The position numbers were made by a program, and so were the translations under genes. A stretch of DNA of 53,161 nucleotides from Nitrospira sp. CG24E. Its GTDB lineage: Bacteria > Nitrospirota > Nitrospiria > Nitrospirales > Nitrospiraceae. Below are positions 24,524 through 33,141 of this stretch, in pieces. The DNA lies in the NCBI GenBank assembly GCA_002869895.2, contig NEWP02000021.1:195522-248682 (forward strand), read 5' to 3'. Every line of letters starts with the position of its first letter. The first letter of the stretch is position 1. The notes beneath the pieces were generated by a model that ran no database searches, had not been told where the DNA came from, and was given only the letters and a program-made list of their open reading frames with translations.

Positions 24524-25202
24524 TCATAAACGGTCCAGCCAGGCCAAGTCGAAAAGCACCGGACGTCCTGAAGACTGGATTGAGCAAAACCTCGGGAAAT
24601 CCTTCTCAGGACAGAATACAAACAAGACGTCTTGGTAACTAAATGACAAGTCGCCAGGATAACGCCATTCACGCTCGTGCGTCGCATCGAAACTCTCATG
24701 AATGATATTGACGAAGGGTTGGAGCTGATAAGGGATGAAGTTATAAACATGCCGTGAGTTTTCATCGATAGGAGTTTATATTTGTTCCTTGAGCAATGAT
24801 TCTCTAATGTTCAGGCAGGGATTTGCGCCGCGCTCGAACAGCAGGTCTCGATCAAATGCGATCCCGTACTTTGAGCCAAAGTACTTCGCGATGTGCTTTC
24901 AATCCTGACAGGGTACTTTCCGTAAAACAGACTGCTTTCGACTCAATTGAACCGTTAAATTTGATGGTCTTCGGATTGAAGACTTTAGTATTTGCCACTT
25001 TGCTGTACCAGCCTACTGAGGATGACTTCAAACGCGGCCTCGGTTTCGTGGTGGTATCAGCATCGAGAATTGAGCGGAGGATTTTCCTTGCCTCGGCATC
25101 ACGCCGTTTCCCATTCTGGCGTATCAAGTGCGTGAGGAGAAATGAGCAGTCAGAACTTAGACTGGCCAGTTTACGCGCGATCGCTGCGTTCGTTTGAGAC
25201 AT
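24524..25202 (-). pseudogene. Disrupted AbiGi-like abortive-infection protein
   Basis: The frame starts at ATG 25202 and reads to KAVCFTESTLSGLKAH near 24893. There the sense jumps by one frame to IAKYFGSKYGIAFDRDLLFE and RGANPCLNIRESLLKEQI, then an in-frame TAA (24776-24778), then RHVYNFIPYQLQPFVNIIHE, HEREWRYPGDLSFSYQDVLF and a final stop TGA at 24524-24526. Joined, these form one protein of about 225 residues with the order CFTE, KYG-FDRD, GANP, REWR-PGDL that I associate with the AbiGi (phage abortive-infection antitoxin) family. Loss of a CA dinucleotide explains the frameshift. Two independent lesions argue for real decay rather than a sequencing slip. Confidence 0.7.
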
Positions 25203-25642
25203 CAGATCAATCTTCTTCCCAAGGCCACAGATCCATAGGCGCTATAAACTTTTCCCCTCCTGGAACTGAGGCTAAGCGGTTCGGAGGTTGTTATAGTTTC
25301 ATTATTCCCTTCACTCCCTAAGGGCCAGTGTTGTTTCTCTGGCAGGCAGCAAGGCTGGGCCAGACTGGGCGCGTCCAACGAGGGCCTTCTGAGGCCGCGC
25401 GTTGCGCGAGCAATGGAACGGCCCTGCTGCCTGCCCGTTTTTCCCTCTCCTATTCTCATCTCATTCTGGCACGTCGTGACTCGACGGGTGGCGCGAACCT
25501 GGGCGCCCGTCCGCCCGCAGCGGGGTCTCTACACCCTTAGGGGATGGGGCTGGGTTGCCTTCGACTGCGCGCGTCGAACGAGCACAGTTTCATCGTGCGC
25601 GTTCCGCGAGCAAGCCACTTGCCTGGACACCTCGGCTCCCGC
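25203..25642. repeat. Gene-free stretch with a degenerate 200-bp-period direct repeat
   Basis: No gene is supported here. Segment 25361-25445 and segment 25561-25645 align without gaps: GCGCGTCCAACGAG (25369) against GCGCGTCGAACGAG (25569), and GCGCGTTGCGCGAGCAA (25397) against GCGCGTTCCGCGAGCAA (25597), exactly 200 bp apart. The first unit includes the 28-bp repeat shared with 22028-22055. GGCAGGCAGC (25341) also pairs with GCTGCCTGCC (25427-25436), followed by CGTTTTT. Confidence 0.6.
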
Positions 25643-26818
25643 TTAGAATCCCGATTTTTTAATTCGCTCGACTGCCTCTGCCAACCGTTCCTTCGTCGTA
25701 CAGACCGTCATCCGAATATACCCTTCGCCCGGCGCGCCGAATCCGTTGCCCGGTGTCGTCACGATCCCGGCTTTTTCCAGCAAGTGGGCTGTAAATGAAG
25801 CGGAGGTGTAACCCTTCGGCACGGTCACCCAGATGTAGAATGCTGCAGGTGGAAGATCGACCTCGAGTCCGAGGGTTTTCAATCCAGGCACCAACGTGTC
25901 GCGCCGTTCTTGATAGATCTTTCGAATGCCGTCAGTCACGGAATCATCCAGCTCCAGCGCCGTGATTCCGGCAGCCTGCACCGCTTCGAACACGCCTGAG
26001 TCCAGGTTGGACTTCACCTTGCCGAGCCCCGCCAAGACATCCTTGTGACCCACGACGAAGCCGATACGCCAGCCGGTCATGTTGTACGTCTTGGAGAGCG
26101 AATGGAATTCCACGCCGACATCCTTGGCTCCATCGACTTCCATAAAGCTTGTGGGGCGCTTCCCGTCGTAATAAATCTCAGAGTAGGCCGCGTCGTGACA
26201 GACGATGACCTGGTTCTCGTGAGCGAACTCGACGACGCGATTGAAGTAGTCTCTGCTCATGATGACCGACGTCGGATTGTTCGGGGAATTCAGCCACATC
26301 AACTTCGCTTTTTTCGCAATGTCTTTTGGGATCGCGTTCAGGTCCGGCAGAAACCCGTTCTCCTTCGTCAGCGGCATGAGGTGCGACACACCGCCTGAAA
26401 AACTGGTGCCGACCGGATACACAGGATACCCAGGGCTCGGGACGAGCACGATATCGCCAGGGTCGACGAAGGCCAGGTGAATGTGGCCGATCCCTTCTTT
26501 TGACCCGATCAGGGTCAGTACTTCGTTCGCCGGATCGAGCGTGACATTGAATCGGCGCTGGTACCAGTCGGCGACCGCTTTGCGGAAGGCCAGCATGCCT
26601 TCGTAGGAGGGATACTGGTGATGTTTCGGACTCTTGGCGGCCTGAGCCAGACTGTCGATGATCGGCGCCGGGGTGGGCAAATCCGGATCGCCGATGCCGA
26701 GATTGATGATATCCACACCCTTGGCAATCGCAGCCTGTTTCATCTTGTCGATGGCGGCAAAGAGATAGGGAGGGAGAGTCCTAATTCTGGTTGCGACCTC
26801 AATAGGGAAACCGGCCAT
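25643..26818 (-). CDS. dapL: LL-diaminopimelate aminotransferase
   Basis: A 391-residue class I/II PLP aminotransferase with an AAAGGAG site 10 nt before the ATG. Typical features: INLGIGDPDLPTPAPIIDSL, the cofactor-clamping YPSYEGMLAFR, LNSPNNPTSVIMS, DAAYSEIYYDG and the Schiff-base Lys in SLSKTYNMTGWRIGF. The pattern matches the DapL branch used by Nitrospirota and other deep lineages: it converts tetrahydrodipicolinate directly to LL-diaminopimelate, skipping the acylated steps, for lysine and peptidoglycan. Alanine or aspartate aminotransferase activity cannot be excluded by motifs alone. Confidence 0.88.
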   Translation of the reverse strand: MAGFPIEVATRIRTLPPYLFAAIDKMKQAAIAKGVDIINLGIGDPDLPTPAPIIDSLAQAAKSPKHHQYPSYEGMLAFRKAVADWYQRRFNVTLDPANEVLTLIGSKEGIGHIHLAFVDPGDIVLVPSPGYPVYPVGTSFSGGVSHLMPLTKENGFLPDLNAIPKDIAKKAKLMWLNSPNNPTSVIMSRDYFNRVVEFAHENQVIVCHDAAYSEIYYDGKRPTSFMEVDGAKDVGVEFHSLSKTYNMTGWRIGFVVGHKDVLAGLGKVKSNLDSGVFEAVQAAGITALELDDSVTDGIRKIYQERRDTLVPGLKTLGLEVDLPPAAFYIWVTVPKGYTSASFTAHLLEKAGIVTTPGNGFGAPGEGYIRMTVCTTKERLAEAVERIKKSGF

Positions 26819-26922
26819 GTTCGATCAGACTCCTTTCATGGAATAGCGTTCAGTGATCAGCAGACTGATTGCTGATCGCCTTGCACGAGGCGGTTTAGAG
26901 TACTTCAGAGCAGTGCCGGCAA

Positions 26923-27621
26923 TCAATGTGCAGGATCGAGCAGATGGGCAACCAGCCGATCGGCGACCTGATGGAGTTGTGGGAGATGGGGAAGTGCGAT
27001 GGATCTCACGTTATACGCAGCGAGACCTGCCTTCGCGAGGTCTGGCGCACATTCTGAGCAAAGTGAGTCGATTCCAGTCTGCTCCATTTCCAGGTGAAAC
27101 AAGAGGCCATAAGCATGTGGGCCATATCGGAATGCCTGCAATGGGGCAATTTCTGAACCGGCCAGTGGGACGCAGTCGTTGGGCAGATCAAAGATTTCGC
27201 CGTGCCATTCAAATACCTCGAAAGTCTCAGGGCAGGCAGCAAATACGGGATCACTCTTGCCCTCACTCGTGAGCCGAATGGGCGTCATCCCAATTTCCAG
27301 TTCCTTGCCGGATCGCACAGTGGCTCCCAGCGATTTTGCCATGAACTGACTGCCTAGGCAGACACCGATCACTGGCTTGCCGGACAGGATTACGGATCGA
27401 ATGAATGCCGTCTCTTCGGCAATCCAAGTATCCGAATCATTCACCGACATAGGCCCGCCCATTACAATGAGTAGATCGCCCGCGTCTTTCGGCAGACCGT
27501 CTCGTGGAACGAGATGGCGCTCCAAGCTTACGCCGTGCGCAGTCAGCGCCGTCGCGAAAGCTCCTGGCCCTTCAAAGGGAACATGTGTCAGACAGACGGC
27601 GCGCATCGGATTAACTGTCAT
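26923..27621 (-). CDS. Class I glutamine amidotransferase (GMP-synthase-like)
   Basis: A 232-residue stand-alone GATase. The nucleophile elbow is PVIGVCLGSQFMAKSLGA (Cys about 94), the oxyanion region is LLIVMGGPMSVND, and the catalytic pair His-Glu is in AYGLLFHLEMEQTG. WHGEIFDLPNDC is typical of the YfeJ/GuaA-like subfamily. The acceptor is unknown; no synthetase domain is fused. It is divergent from the methyltransferase gene at 27716. Met6 (27606) is an alternative start. Confidence 0.88.
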   Translation of the reverse strand: MTVNPMRAVCLTHVPFEGPGAFATALTAHGVSLERHLVPRDGLPKDAGDLLIVMGGPMSVNDSDTWIAEETAFIRSVILSGKPVIGVCLGSQFMAKSLGATVRSGKELEIGMTPIRLTSEGKSDPVFAACPETFEVFEWHGEIFDLPNDCVPLAGSEIAPLQAFRYGPHAYGLLFHLEMEQTGIDSLCSECAPDLAKAGLAAYNVRSIALPHLPQLHQVADRLVAHLLDPAH

Positions 27622-27715
27622 GGGAAACGAAGAAATGTCAAGTGGACGTGAGCCGCAAGTGTAGGAGCTCTATTCCAGATTTCAGGTTTGCCTCGAATCG
27701 TCCGAAAGGTAGGAT

Positions 27716-28618
27716 ATGTCTTCTGAGACTGCCTATCTGACTGTCGGGCACGAGGGGGCGCTTCCTGCCACGATCGATGTTTCTCTGCCAGGCTACTCGA
27801 TCCATCAGCGGTTGCGTTCCGCGTATCATGCCGTACGGTATCGTCTTGCGAACAACTTGCGCTGGTCCTTGGGCGAGTACCGCGAGCTGCCTGCCGGCCA
27901 TCTCCTCGATCTGACGCAGGAACAGCGATCCCGTGTGGCCGTTCTGCAACGACGCTACAGTATGAAGTTCGAGGCCCATCTGAGCGCCGGTACTGCCCTG
28001 AGAACCTATGATTATCTCGACTTGCTCGATCAGGCATGGACAGATTGGGACCTTGCTCGTCCATCGCACGGCATTGTGTACGATGTCGGCTGTGCGAATT
28101 TCTGGTATGCGCGGACTCTCGGCGCGTTCTTTCGCCCAAAACGGTTGGTTGGCGTGGAAGTCGATGGCTATCGGCTTTACCGTAACGGACATTGCCGACG
28201 GGATTATGCCCGTGGGTATCTGCGCGAGCTTCCTCACGCTGCCTTTGAGGTGAGGGACTACGTGGGGGTTCGGCAGCGCGCCGATGTGATCACCGCCTGG
28301 TTTCCGTTCATCACTTCTGGACGGTTACTCGCCTGGCGGTTACCACTTTCGCTGTTTGATCCAGAGTCTCTTATCCGGGCCATTTTGTCGAACCTCAATC
28401 CCAACGGGGTGTTTGTCATGGTCAACCACAACCAGGCCGAGGCGAACATTGCAGCTGCACTTTGTCGAATGGTAGGGCTGAGCAATATGGGGTCGACGTA
28501 TATCAAACGGTCCATCCGTTCCCGTCTGGTTGCACCGGTCATTTCCTGTTGGCGACGGGGAGCTCGTCACACGAACGCACGACGAGATCTCAGGTTGCTT
28601 CCGTCACGCTTGCATTAG
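27716..28618 (+). CDS. Class I SAM-dependent methyltransferase-like protein (first of a tandem pair)
   Basis: A 300-residue protein with AAGGTAGGAT before the ATG. An N-terminal helical part (RLRSAYHAVRYRLANNLRWS) leads to a Rossmann-type motif GIVYDVGCANFWYARTLGAF and the acidic strand end LVGVEVDGYRLYRNGH, then VITAWFPFITSGRLLAWRLP and NLNPNGVFVMVNHNQ, the usual post-motif strands. The substrate is unknown. It is closely related in layout to the next gene (28748-29605), from which it is separated by about 130 nt. Its last 30 residues are basic and unlike the paralogue's. Confidence 0.78.
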   Translation: MSSETAYLTVGHEGALPATIDVSLPGYSIHQRLRSAYHAVRYRLANNLRWSLGEYRELPAGHLLDLTQEQRSRVAVLQRRYSMKFEAHLSAGTALRTYDYLDLLDQAWTDWDLARPSHGIVYDVGCANFWYARTLGAFFRPKRLVGVEVDGYRLYRNGHCRRDYARGYLRELPHAAFEVRDYVGVRQRADVITAWFPFITSGRLLAWRLPLSLFDPESLIRAILSNLNPNGVFVMVNHNQAEANIAAALCRMVGLSNMGSTYIKRSIRSRLVAPVISCWRRGARHTNARRDLRLLPSRLH

Positions 28619-28747
28619 AGTCTTGTGCTGCAGCAGATGGTCAAGATATCGATAAGCTTCGAGGACTGAACCTCCGTTGGTCCGGCTCCTTCGCAAGTTC
28701 GTATGTTTTACCCTTCAGATCCGTCGTCTATCTTCCGAAAATAGACC

Positions 28748-29605
28748 ATGCCGCTAGAGGTTGAAAGCACGGTTTCCGGCAACGAACGATTTTTGCCGCT
28801 TGCCCTCGCCAGTCCATCGCCACGGTATTCTCTGTCTCAGCGCCTGCGGTCCGATTATCACGCGTTCTGGTATCGATTGGGCGAGAGACTGAACTGGTCG
28901 CGCGGCGTCTATCGCGAGCGGCCGGTGAGGCGCCTGAACCATCTGAACGGGATTCAGCAGGAAAGGATCGCGGCGCTTCAGCGGCGTTTCATGGTCCAAT
29001 TCGAGCAGCACAGTGAACATCTGACGGCGCTCAAAAGTTACGATTATCTCGATATCCTCGAACAAGCCTGGTCGGCGTGGGGGCGCCCTCGTTCGATCGG
29101 TGGTGTTGTGCAGGACGTCGGGTCGAGCAACTTCTGGTACGCTTCAGTGTTGCACGCCTTTTTTCGACCGACTGAACTGACGGGCATCGAAGTCGAAGGT
29201 CATCGGATATATTTCAACGGGTATAGCCGCTGGGATTACGCGTGCGGCTATATTCAGGATTTGCCGAACACGGAATTTGTCATCGGCGACTATGCGAAGT
29301 ACGGGCAGGCGGCCGATGTCGTCGTGGCCTGGTATCCTTTCGTGACGCCTGCACCGGTTCTTGCCTGGCGACTCCCGCTCTCTTTGCTTGCGCCTCAGGC
29401 ATTGTTCTCACGCATCGCTCAGAATCTAAAGCCCAATGGAGTGTTCGTTATGGTGAACCAAGGCGCGGCGGAGGCAGCGATCGCGGCCTCGCTCTGTAGT
29501 CACGCGGGCTTGGAACGTCAGGATTCATGCGAGTTGAGATCGACGCTCCGTTCTCGCCGCGTTTTCCCGGTGGTGTCCTGTTGGACAGCCACAAGTCCAC
29601 GCTAG
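28748..29605 (+). CDS. Class I SAM-dependent methyltransferase-like protein (second of a tandem pair)
   Basis: A 285-residue paralogue of the upstream gene: RLRSDYHAFWYRLGERLNWS, SYDYLDILEQAWSAWGRP, VVQDVGSSNFWYASVLHAFF, LTGIEVEGHRIYFNGYSRWD and NLKPNGVFVMVNQGAAEA line up block by block with its neighbour. In the glycine motif the Cys of DVGCAN is replaced by Ser. The pair presumably arose by tandem duplication and may act on related substrates. No strong ribosome site is seen. Confidence 0.78.
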   Translation: MPLEVESTVSGNERFLPLALASPSPRYSLSQRLRSDYHAFWYRLGERLNWSRGVYRERPVRRLNHLNGIQQERIAALQRRFMVQFEQHSEHLTALKSYDYLDILEQAWSAWGRPRSIGGVVQDVGSSNFWYASVLHAFFRPTELTGIEVEGHRIYFNGYSRWDYACGYIQDLPNTEFVIGDYAKYGQAADVVVAWYPFVTPAPVLAWRLPLSLLAPQALFSRIAQNLKPNGVFVMVNQGAAEAAIAASLCSHAGLERQDSCELRSTLRSRRVFPVVSCWTATSPR

Positions 29606-29639
29606 CTGTTCTGCTTCGGGCTACGTTACAATTCGCTGC

Positions 29640-30461
29640 ATGAAGCAACTGATCAAGACCATCGAGGATCTGCGTTGGCTCATGGGCCATACCGGCGGAT
29701 TCCGCGGCGGCTATGTCACGGATGTGCAGGTATCGAAGCGACGGCTGTTGGACGAAGCGTCGGGCCGCGAAGTGCCGGCCGGGACGACGGTCACGGTCGT
29801 GATCCGCTATCGTATTCGCGAGATGGCTTGCGTCGCGAAACTGACGATGAACAGCGTGACGGACTTCTCGATGTTTGAACAGGAAGGGGCCGATTGCTCG
29901 ACGCTGGGGGTGATTCAAGCGGAATTGACCGACGGGAAATTCCGTTTCTGGTTCGACCCCCAGGGTGAGCTCTACGCGGTCTGCGAGGAAGTGCAGCTGG
30001 AAGAAGTGGCGGCGCCGAGCCTCGAAGCCCTCTCGTTGGAGCAGGTGGCCCAATGGATATTTCAAAGCACAGCGACGGATTGGCCGACGGTGACCTGGAT
30101 ATTGGCCGAGCTGGACCTGGCGGGTGTTCCCTGTGTCTGGCGAACGATTGTTTCATCTCCCGGACAGCACTCTGCCATTCAGTGGGAAGGGGAATTGCTT
30201 CCGGCGTCGATGCAAGGGGAAATGGATGTCAGAGGGATTCACTGCATGCTGTATGGGCCCCATGAAGGGTCAGGGTTCGGCATGGTACTGAGAGTTCTGG
30301 GGATGCAGGATCGCCGTACCGGTCAGGTCCTTTCGCTCCTGGCTGACTTGATCGTCCAACGGTTCTCCGGCCAGTGCCTGGTGGGCAATACGATCATTCC
30401 TGGTGGAGAATGGCAGCATTGGAAGTCGATGGGACGGCTACGCGGAGCCGATGAGTCGTGA
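29640..30461 (+). CDS. Hypothetical protein
   Basis: A 273-residue protein of no recognised family, beginning 34 nt after the methyltransferase pair and probably cotranscribed. The first 125 residues are strand-rich (TTVTVVIRYRIREMACVAKL, KFRFWFDPQGELYAVCEEVQ), the rest mixed, with Trp-rich segments. No signal peptide or membrane helix. No catalytic motif is seen. Confidence 0.7.
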   Translation: MKQLIKTIEDLRWLMGHTGGFRGGYVTDVQVSKRRLLDEASGREVPAGTTVTVVIRYRIREMACVAKLTMNSVTDFSMFEQEGADCSTLGVIQAELTDGKFRFWFDPQGELYAVCEEVQLEEVAAPSLEALSLEQVAQWIFQSTATDWPTVTWILAELDLAGVPCVWRTIVSSPGQHSAIQWEGELLPASMQGEMDVRGIHCMLYGPHEGSGFGMVLRVLGMQDRRTGQVLSLLADLIVQRFSGQCLVGNTIIPGGEWQHWKSMGRLRGADES

Positions 30462-30514
30462 GTGGGGGGGCGGTCAGGAGGGTTGACGAAGGAACCGAAC
30501 GAAGCTGGGGGATC

Positions 30515-30560
30515 TTCGTCTGATTCAACCACACACACGAGACAGACCAGACTCATAAAA
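30515..30560. repeat. ACCAGA-type low-complexity repeat
   Basis: CGTCTGATTCAACCACACAC and GAGACAGACCAGACTCATAA are short-period A/C-rich sequence like the blocks at 13380 and 16671. It lies between convergent genes. Confidence 0.45.
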
Positions 30561-30607
30561 TAGAGTCACTAGCCTGGTCCCGCGTTTTTAACTGCCGGAT
30601 TAGATTT

Positions 30608-31339
30608 TTATACCAGGGCCTGGCCGGGGGCTGGCTCCGGCAGGCGGGTGCCGTTGAGATGCGCGAAGGCCGCAGCGCCGTTCCCGCTCTTCACGCCGTT
30701 GACGTGCGCCTTGCCGTTTACATATTTCTCGTTTACACATTCCACCAGGGCCCAGAGCCGGAACGGATTCACGCTCTGCTTCCTGGCAACGTGCAGCGGC
30801 GTTCCTTCCAGCACAGTGTGGAGCGCCAGGTCTGTCCGCCATCCTAAATTTTTCGTGATAGGAGAAAGCACTTTTTCGATTGCGGCGATGGCTTTGTTGT
30901 CGTTGCTGAAGTGATTCAACATGATAATCCGTCCACCGGGCCGACAGACGCGAATCATTTCGCTGACGACCTTACGGTAGTCCGGGACAGCGGTAACGAC
31001 GTAGGCGGCGACGACTGTGTCGAAACTATCGTCTTTGAATTCCATCGCGCCGGCATCCATTCGATGGAGTTGCACGTGGTCCATCCGGTGTTCTGCCGCT
31101 CGTTGCTTCGCTTGGTCCAGCATGCCTTCGGAAAAATCGATGCCGACGATCTGACAATGGCGGGGGTACATCGGCAGGGCCAAGCCGGTTCCGACTCCCA
31201 CTTCGAGGATTTTTTCATGGGGCTGGGCGTTCAAATTCTGAATGATCGACTGGCGCCCTTCGTGAAACACTTTCCCGAAAATCCGATCGTAGATCTTGGC
31301 GTAAGACGTATAGACGCGCTCGATCTTCGCTAAATCCAT
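30608..31339 (-). CDS. PmtA-like SAM-dependent methyltransferase
   Basis: A 243-residue protein with a perfect GGAGGTGAC site. YAKIYDRIFGKVFHEGRQ is the start typical of PmtA/UbiE-like enzymes; HEKILEVGVGTGLALPMYP is motif I, IVGIDFSEGMLDQA binds SAM, and FDTVVAAYVVTAVPDYRKVV and RVCRPGGRIIMLNHF are motifs II-III. This resembles phosphatidylethanolamine N-methyltransferase of the Rhodobacter type, so membrane lipid methylation is plausible. The last 40 residues (Gly/Asn/His/Pro-rich) are an unusual tail. Expressed alone. Confidence 0.8.
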   Translation of the reverse strand: MDLAKIERVYTSYAKIYDRIFGKVFHEGRQSIIQNLNAQPHEKILEVGVGTGLALPMYPRHCQIVGIDFSEGMLDQAKQRAAEHRMDHVQLHRMDAGAMEFKDDSFDTVVAAYVVTAVPDYRKVVSEMIRVCRPGGRIIMLNHFSNDNKAIAAIEKVLSPITKNLGWRTDLALHTVLEGTPLHVARKQSVNPFRLWALVECVNEKYVNGKAHVNGVKSGNGAAAFAHLNGTRLPEPAPGQALV

Positions 31340-31574
31340 GTCACCTCCGACTCCATATATGATTCAAGACGACTTGCGCTCCTCGACACACGAGGGATGG
31401 GCCGACTGCCGCAACTACATAAGGGAAAATTGTGCGGCGGAGCACCTGAATGGAGCGAGGGGACCCGCCTGAACAGCACGCGAGCTACTCTAGCCAACTC
31501 GCTGCAGCGAGTCAACAGATTATCTTGAGCCCTGAACTTGATTCGCTCGCGGTCGCTATGGGATAGGTACCGGC

Positions 31575-32198
31575 ATGATTTTCGCTGGCTTCTTTGCTGG
31601 TGCCTTGTTCCTCGGCCTCATTCTCGGAGACTGGTTCTACTTCATGCGCCTCACGCCGGATGCGAGTCGGTATGGATGCGGGATCGCCCGCGTGCATGAC
31701 CGATTCACGCAGACGACCATGAAGGAACTGGCCGACCGGTTTGATGCCAATGGTCTTTTAACGTTGCCGCATGGAACTGCGAGATTTTACCAGGATCTGA
31801 ACCAGATCGTGATTCGCCAAAAGTACCGGCTGTTTGCCATGGGCTTCCGAACATTGTGGCCGCTGAAAGGGTTGGTCTCCCTGTCTCACGAAGGTGATGC
31901 AGTTGCGGTCATGTGCCGAAAGCTCACTCCCTGGTCCTCGGCTCTTCTCACCGGCCTCTGGTTTGTCTTGGTGGCCGTCGGTACGGTAGGGGCCTTGATC
32001 TCCCTGTTTGCCGAAGGAGAACTGGCGGCACTAGGAGGAATGACCCTGGCCTTTGGGATTGTGGGATTGGGACTTGTTTTTTTGTTGTCCGGCGCCATTA
32101 CAGTTGTGTTTGCCTATCGATTAGAGAATGCCCGGCTTACGATCGTCTATGAAGAACTCCGGGAACTGCTCGAAGGATCCCGCGTGCCTCAGGCATGA
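31575..32198 (+). CDS. Membrane protein of unknown function
   Basis: A 207-residue protein with three hydrophobic segments: MIFAGFFAGALFLGLILG at the N-terminus, ALLTGLWFVLVAVGTVGALI near residue 120-140 and MTLAFGIVGLGLVFLLSGAI near 155-175. Between the first and second lies a soluble domain of about 95 residues (TLPHGTARFYQDLNQIVIRQ). No family is recognised. The ribosome site is weak (TAGG). Confidence 0.7.
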   Translation: MIFAGFFAGALFLGLILGDWFYFMRLTPDASRYGCGIARVHDRFTQTTMKELADRFDANGLLTLPHGTARFYQDLNQIVIRQKYRLFAMGFRTLWPLKGLVSLSHEGDAVAVMCRKLTPWSSALLTGLWFVLVAVGTVGALISLFAEGELAALGGMTLAFGIVGLGLVFLLSGAITVVFAYRLENARLTIVYEELRELLEGSRVPQA

Positions 32199-32309
32199 CG
32201 GTTCGTTGAGATACCGGTGAATAGGATCAACGGCCGGCCCAGCGACGAATACTGAGGAGGTATCGTTAACGGTTTATCCAGTATCATTGCACTCCAGTTT
32301 AAGATCGCC

Positions 32310-32654
32310 ATGCCTAAACCGAAAGATCCTGTAGCAGATCATACTCTGGCGCTTCGAGAGGAGTTCCGTCATCACCTTGAACTGTTCTATGCCCAGCTCA
32401 AACTGGCGCCGCCCTATGAGAGTGTCGAAAGCGCCATTCGTTCGCTTACGACGTCGGCCCACGCATTGCCGCCGCTGGAACGTGCGCGCCTGACCACCGA
32501 CGCTACTGCGCGATGGCGGCAATTTCGTCAAGCTTTTGAATCGTCCGGGCTCAGCAAGAAGCACCGTGGAATCATTGCTGGCCTTGCGCGCAACCGGTCC
32601 AGCCTGAATCTTCCTGCCGAATACGATCAGTTTCTAGAGCTTTATCTTTCCTAG
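32310..32654 (+). CDS. Small helical hypothetical protein
   Basis: A 114-residue, all-helix protein (LREEFRHHLELFYAQLKLAP, TARWRQFRQAFESSGLSKKH). No signal peptide. No recognised family. It stands alone, 110 nt after the membrane protein. The ribosome site is not obvious; coding appearance rests on length and codon regularity. Confidence 0.55.
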   Translation: MPKPKDPVADHTLALREEFRHHLELFYAQLKLAPPYESVESAIRSLTTSAHALPPLERARLTTDATARWRQFRQAFESSGLSKKHRGIIAGLARNRSSLNLPAEYDQFLELYLS

Positions 32655-32769
32655 TCCAGGGCGGACAATCGATATTCGAAACAGGGTATGCAGGGGCAAG
32701 ACGCGCAGCCCGAGGAGAGAGAGTGGTGTATGGCCTGGAGGTATTCTGGATCTGAAAGAGATATCCGTG

Positions 32770-32798
32770 TTGACAAGGCGTGCCGCTCGCGCTATTAT
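32770..32798 (+). promoter_or_regulatory. Near-consensus sigma70 promoter of rho
   Basis: Perfect -35 TTGACA (32770-32775), 17-nt spacer, -10 TATTAT (32793-32798). Transcription would start about 32805, some 337 nt before rho. Confidence 0.7.
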
Positions 32799-32804
32799 TC
32801 ACGT

Positions 32805-33141
32805 ACTATCTCAGTTCGATTCACAATTATCTCCACACACAAGACTTCCGGGGCGCATCTCGACACAAGTCATAATTTATTTATTCAGGGGACAGAGGCG
32901 AATCAGCTCGGCATGAGTTCCGGCCTGCAACAATATCCGCAACCACTGAGACAGGGTCGCACCCTGATAGCAACAAGCAAAAATAGGTAAGTCCTTCACA
33001 GGTCATCCTCTTGTAGTTGTTAGACACGATACAACCATCAACGCATTATCATCACCATGTCAGTTCGTGGACAATTTCCCATGGTTCACCATGTGCGATT
33101 GCTGCCGATAACAAGGCAGCCGAGGGCTTGAGAGGATACTC
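32805..33141 (+). ncRNA. Long 5' leader of rho
   Basis: About 337 nt separate the predicted start from the rho ATG. No long gene fits. A small frame of 25 codons (32913-32990, ATG to TAA) might be a leader peptide, though it lacks a clear ribosome site. In Escherichia coli rho controls itself by termination in a long leader, and this layout fits such attenuation. The region 32655-32804 upstream holds only the promoter. Confidence 0.4.

Noticed and set aside
24823-25197. Plus-strand open frame of 124 codons
   Set aside because: It is the antisense of the disrupted AbiGi-like gene, whose conserved blocks read on the minus strand.
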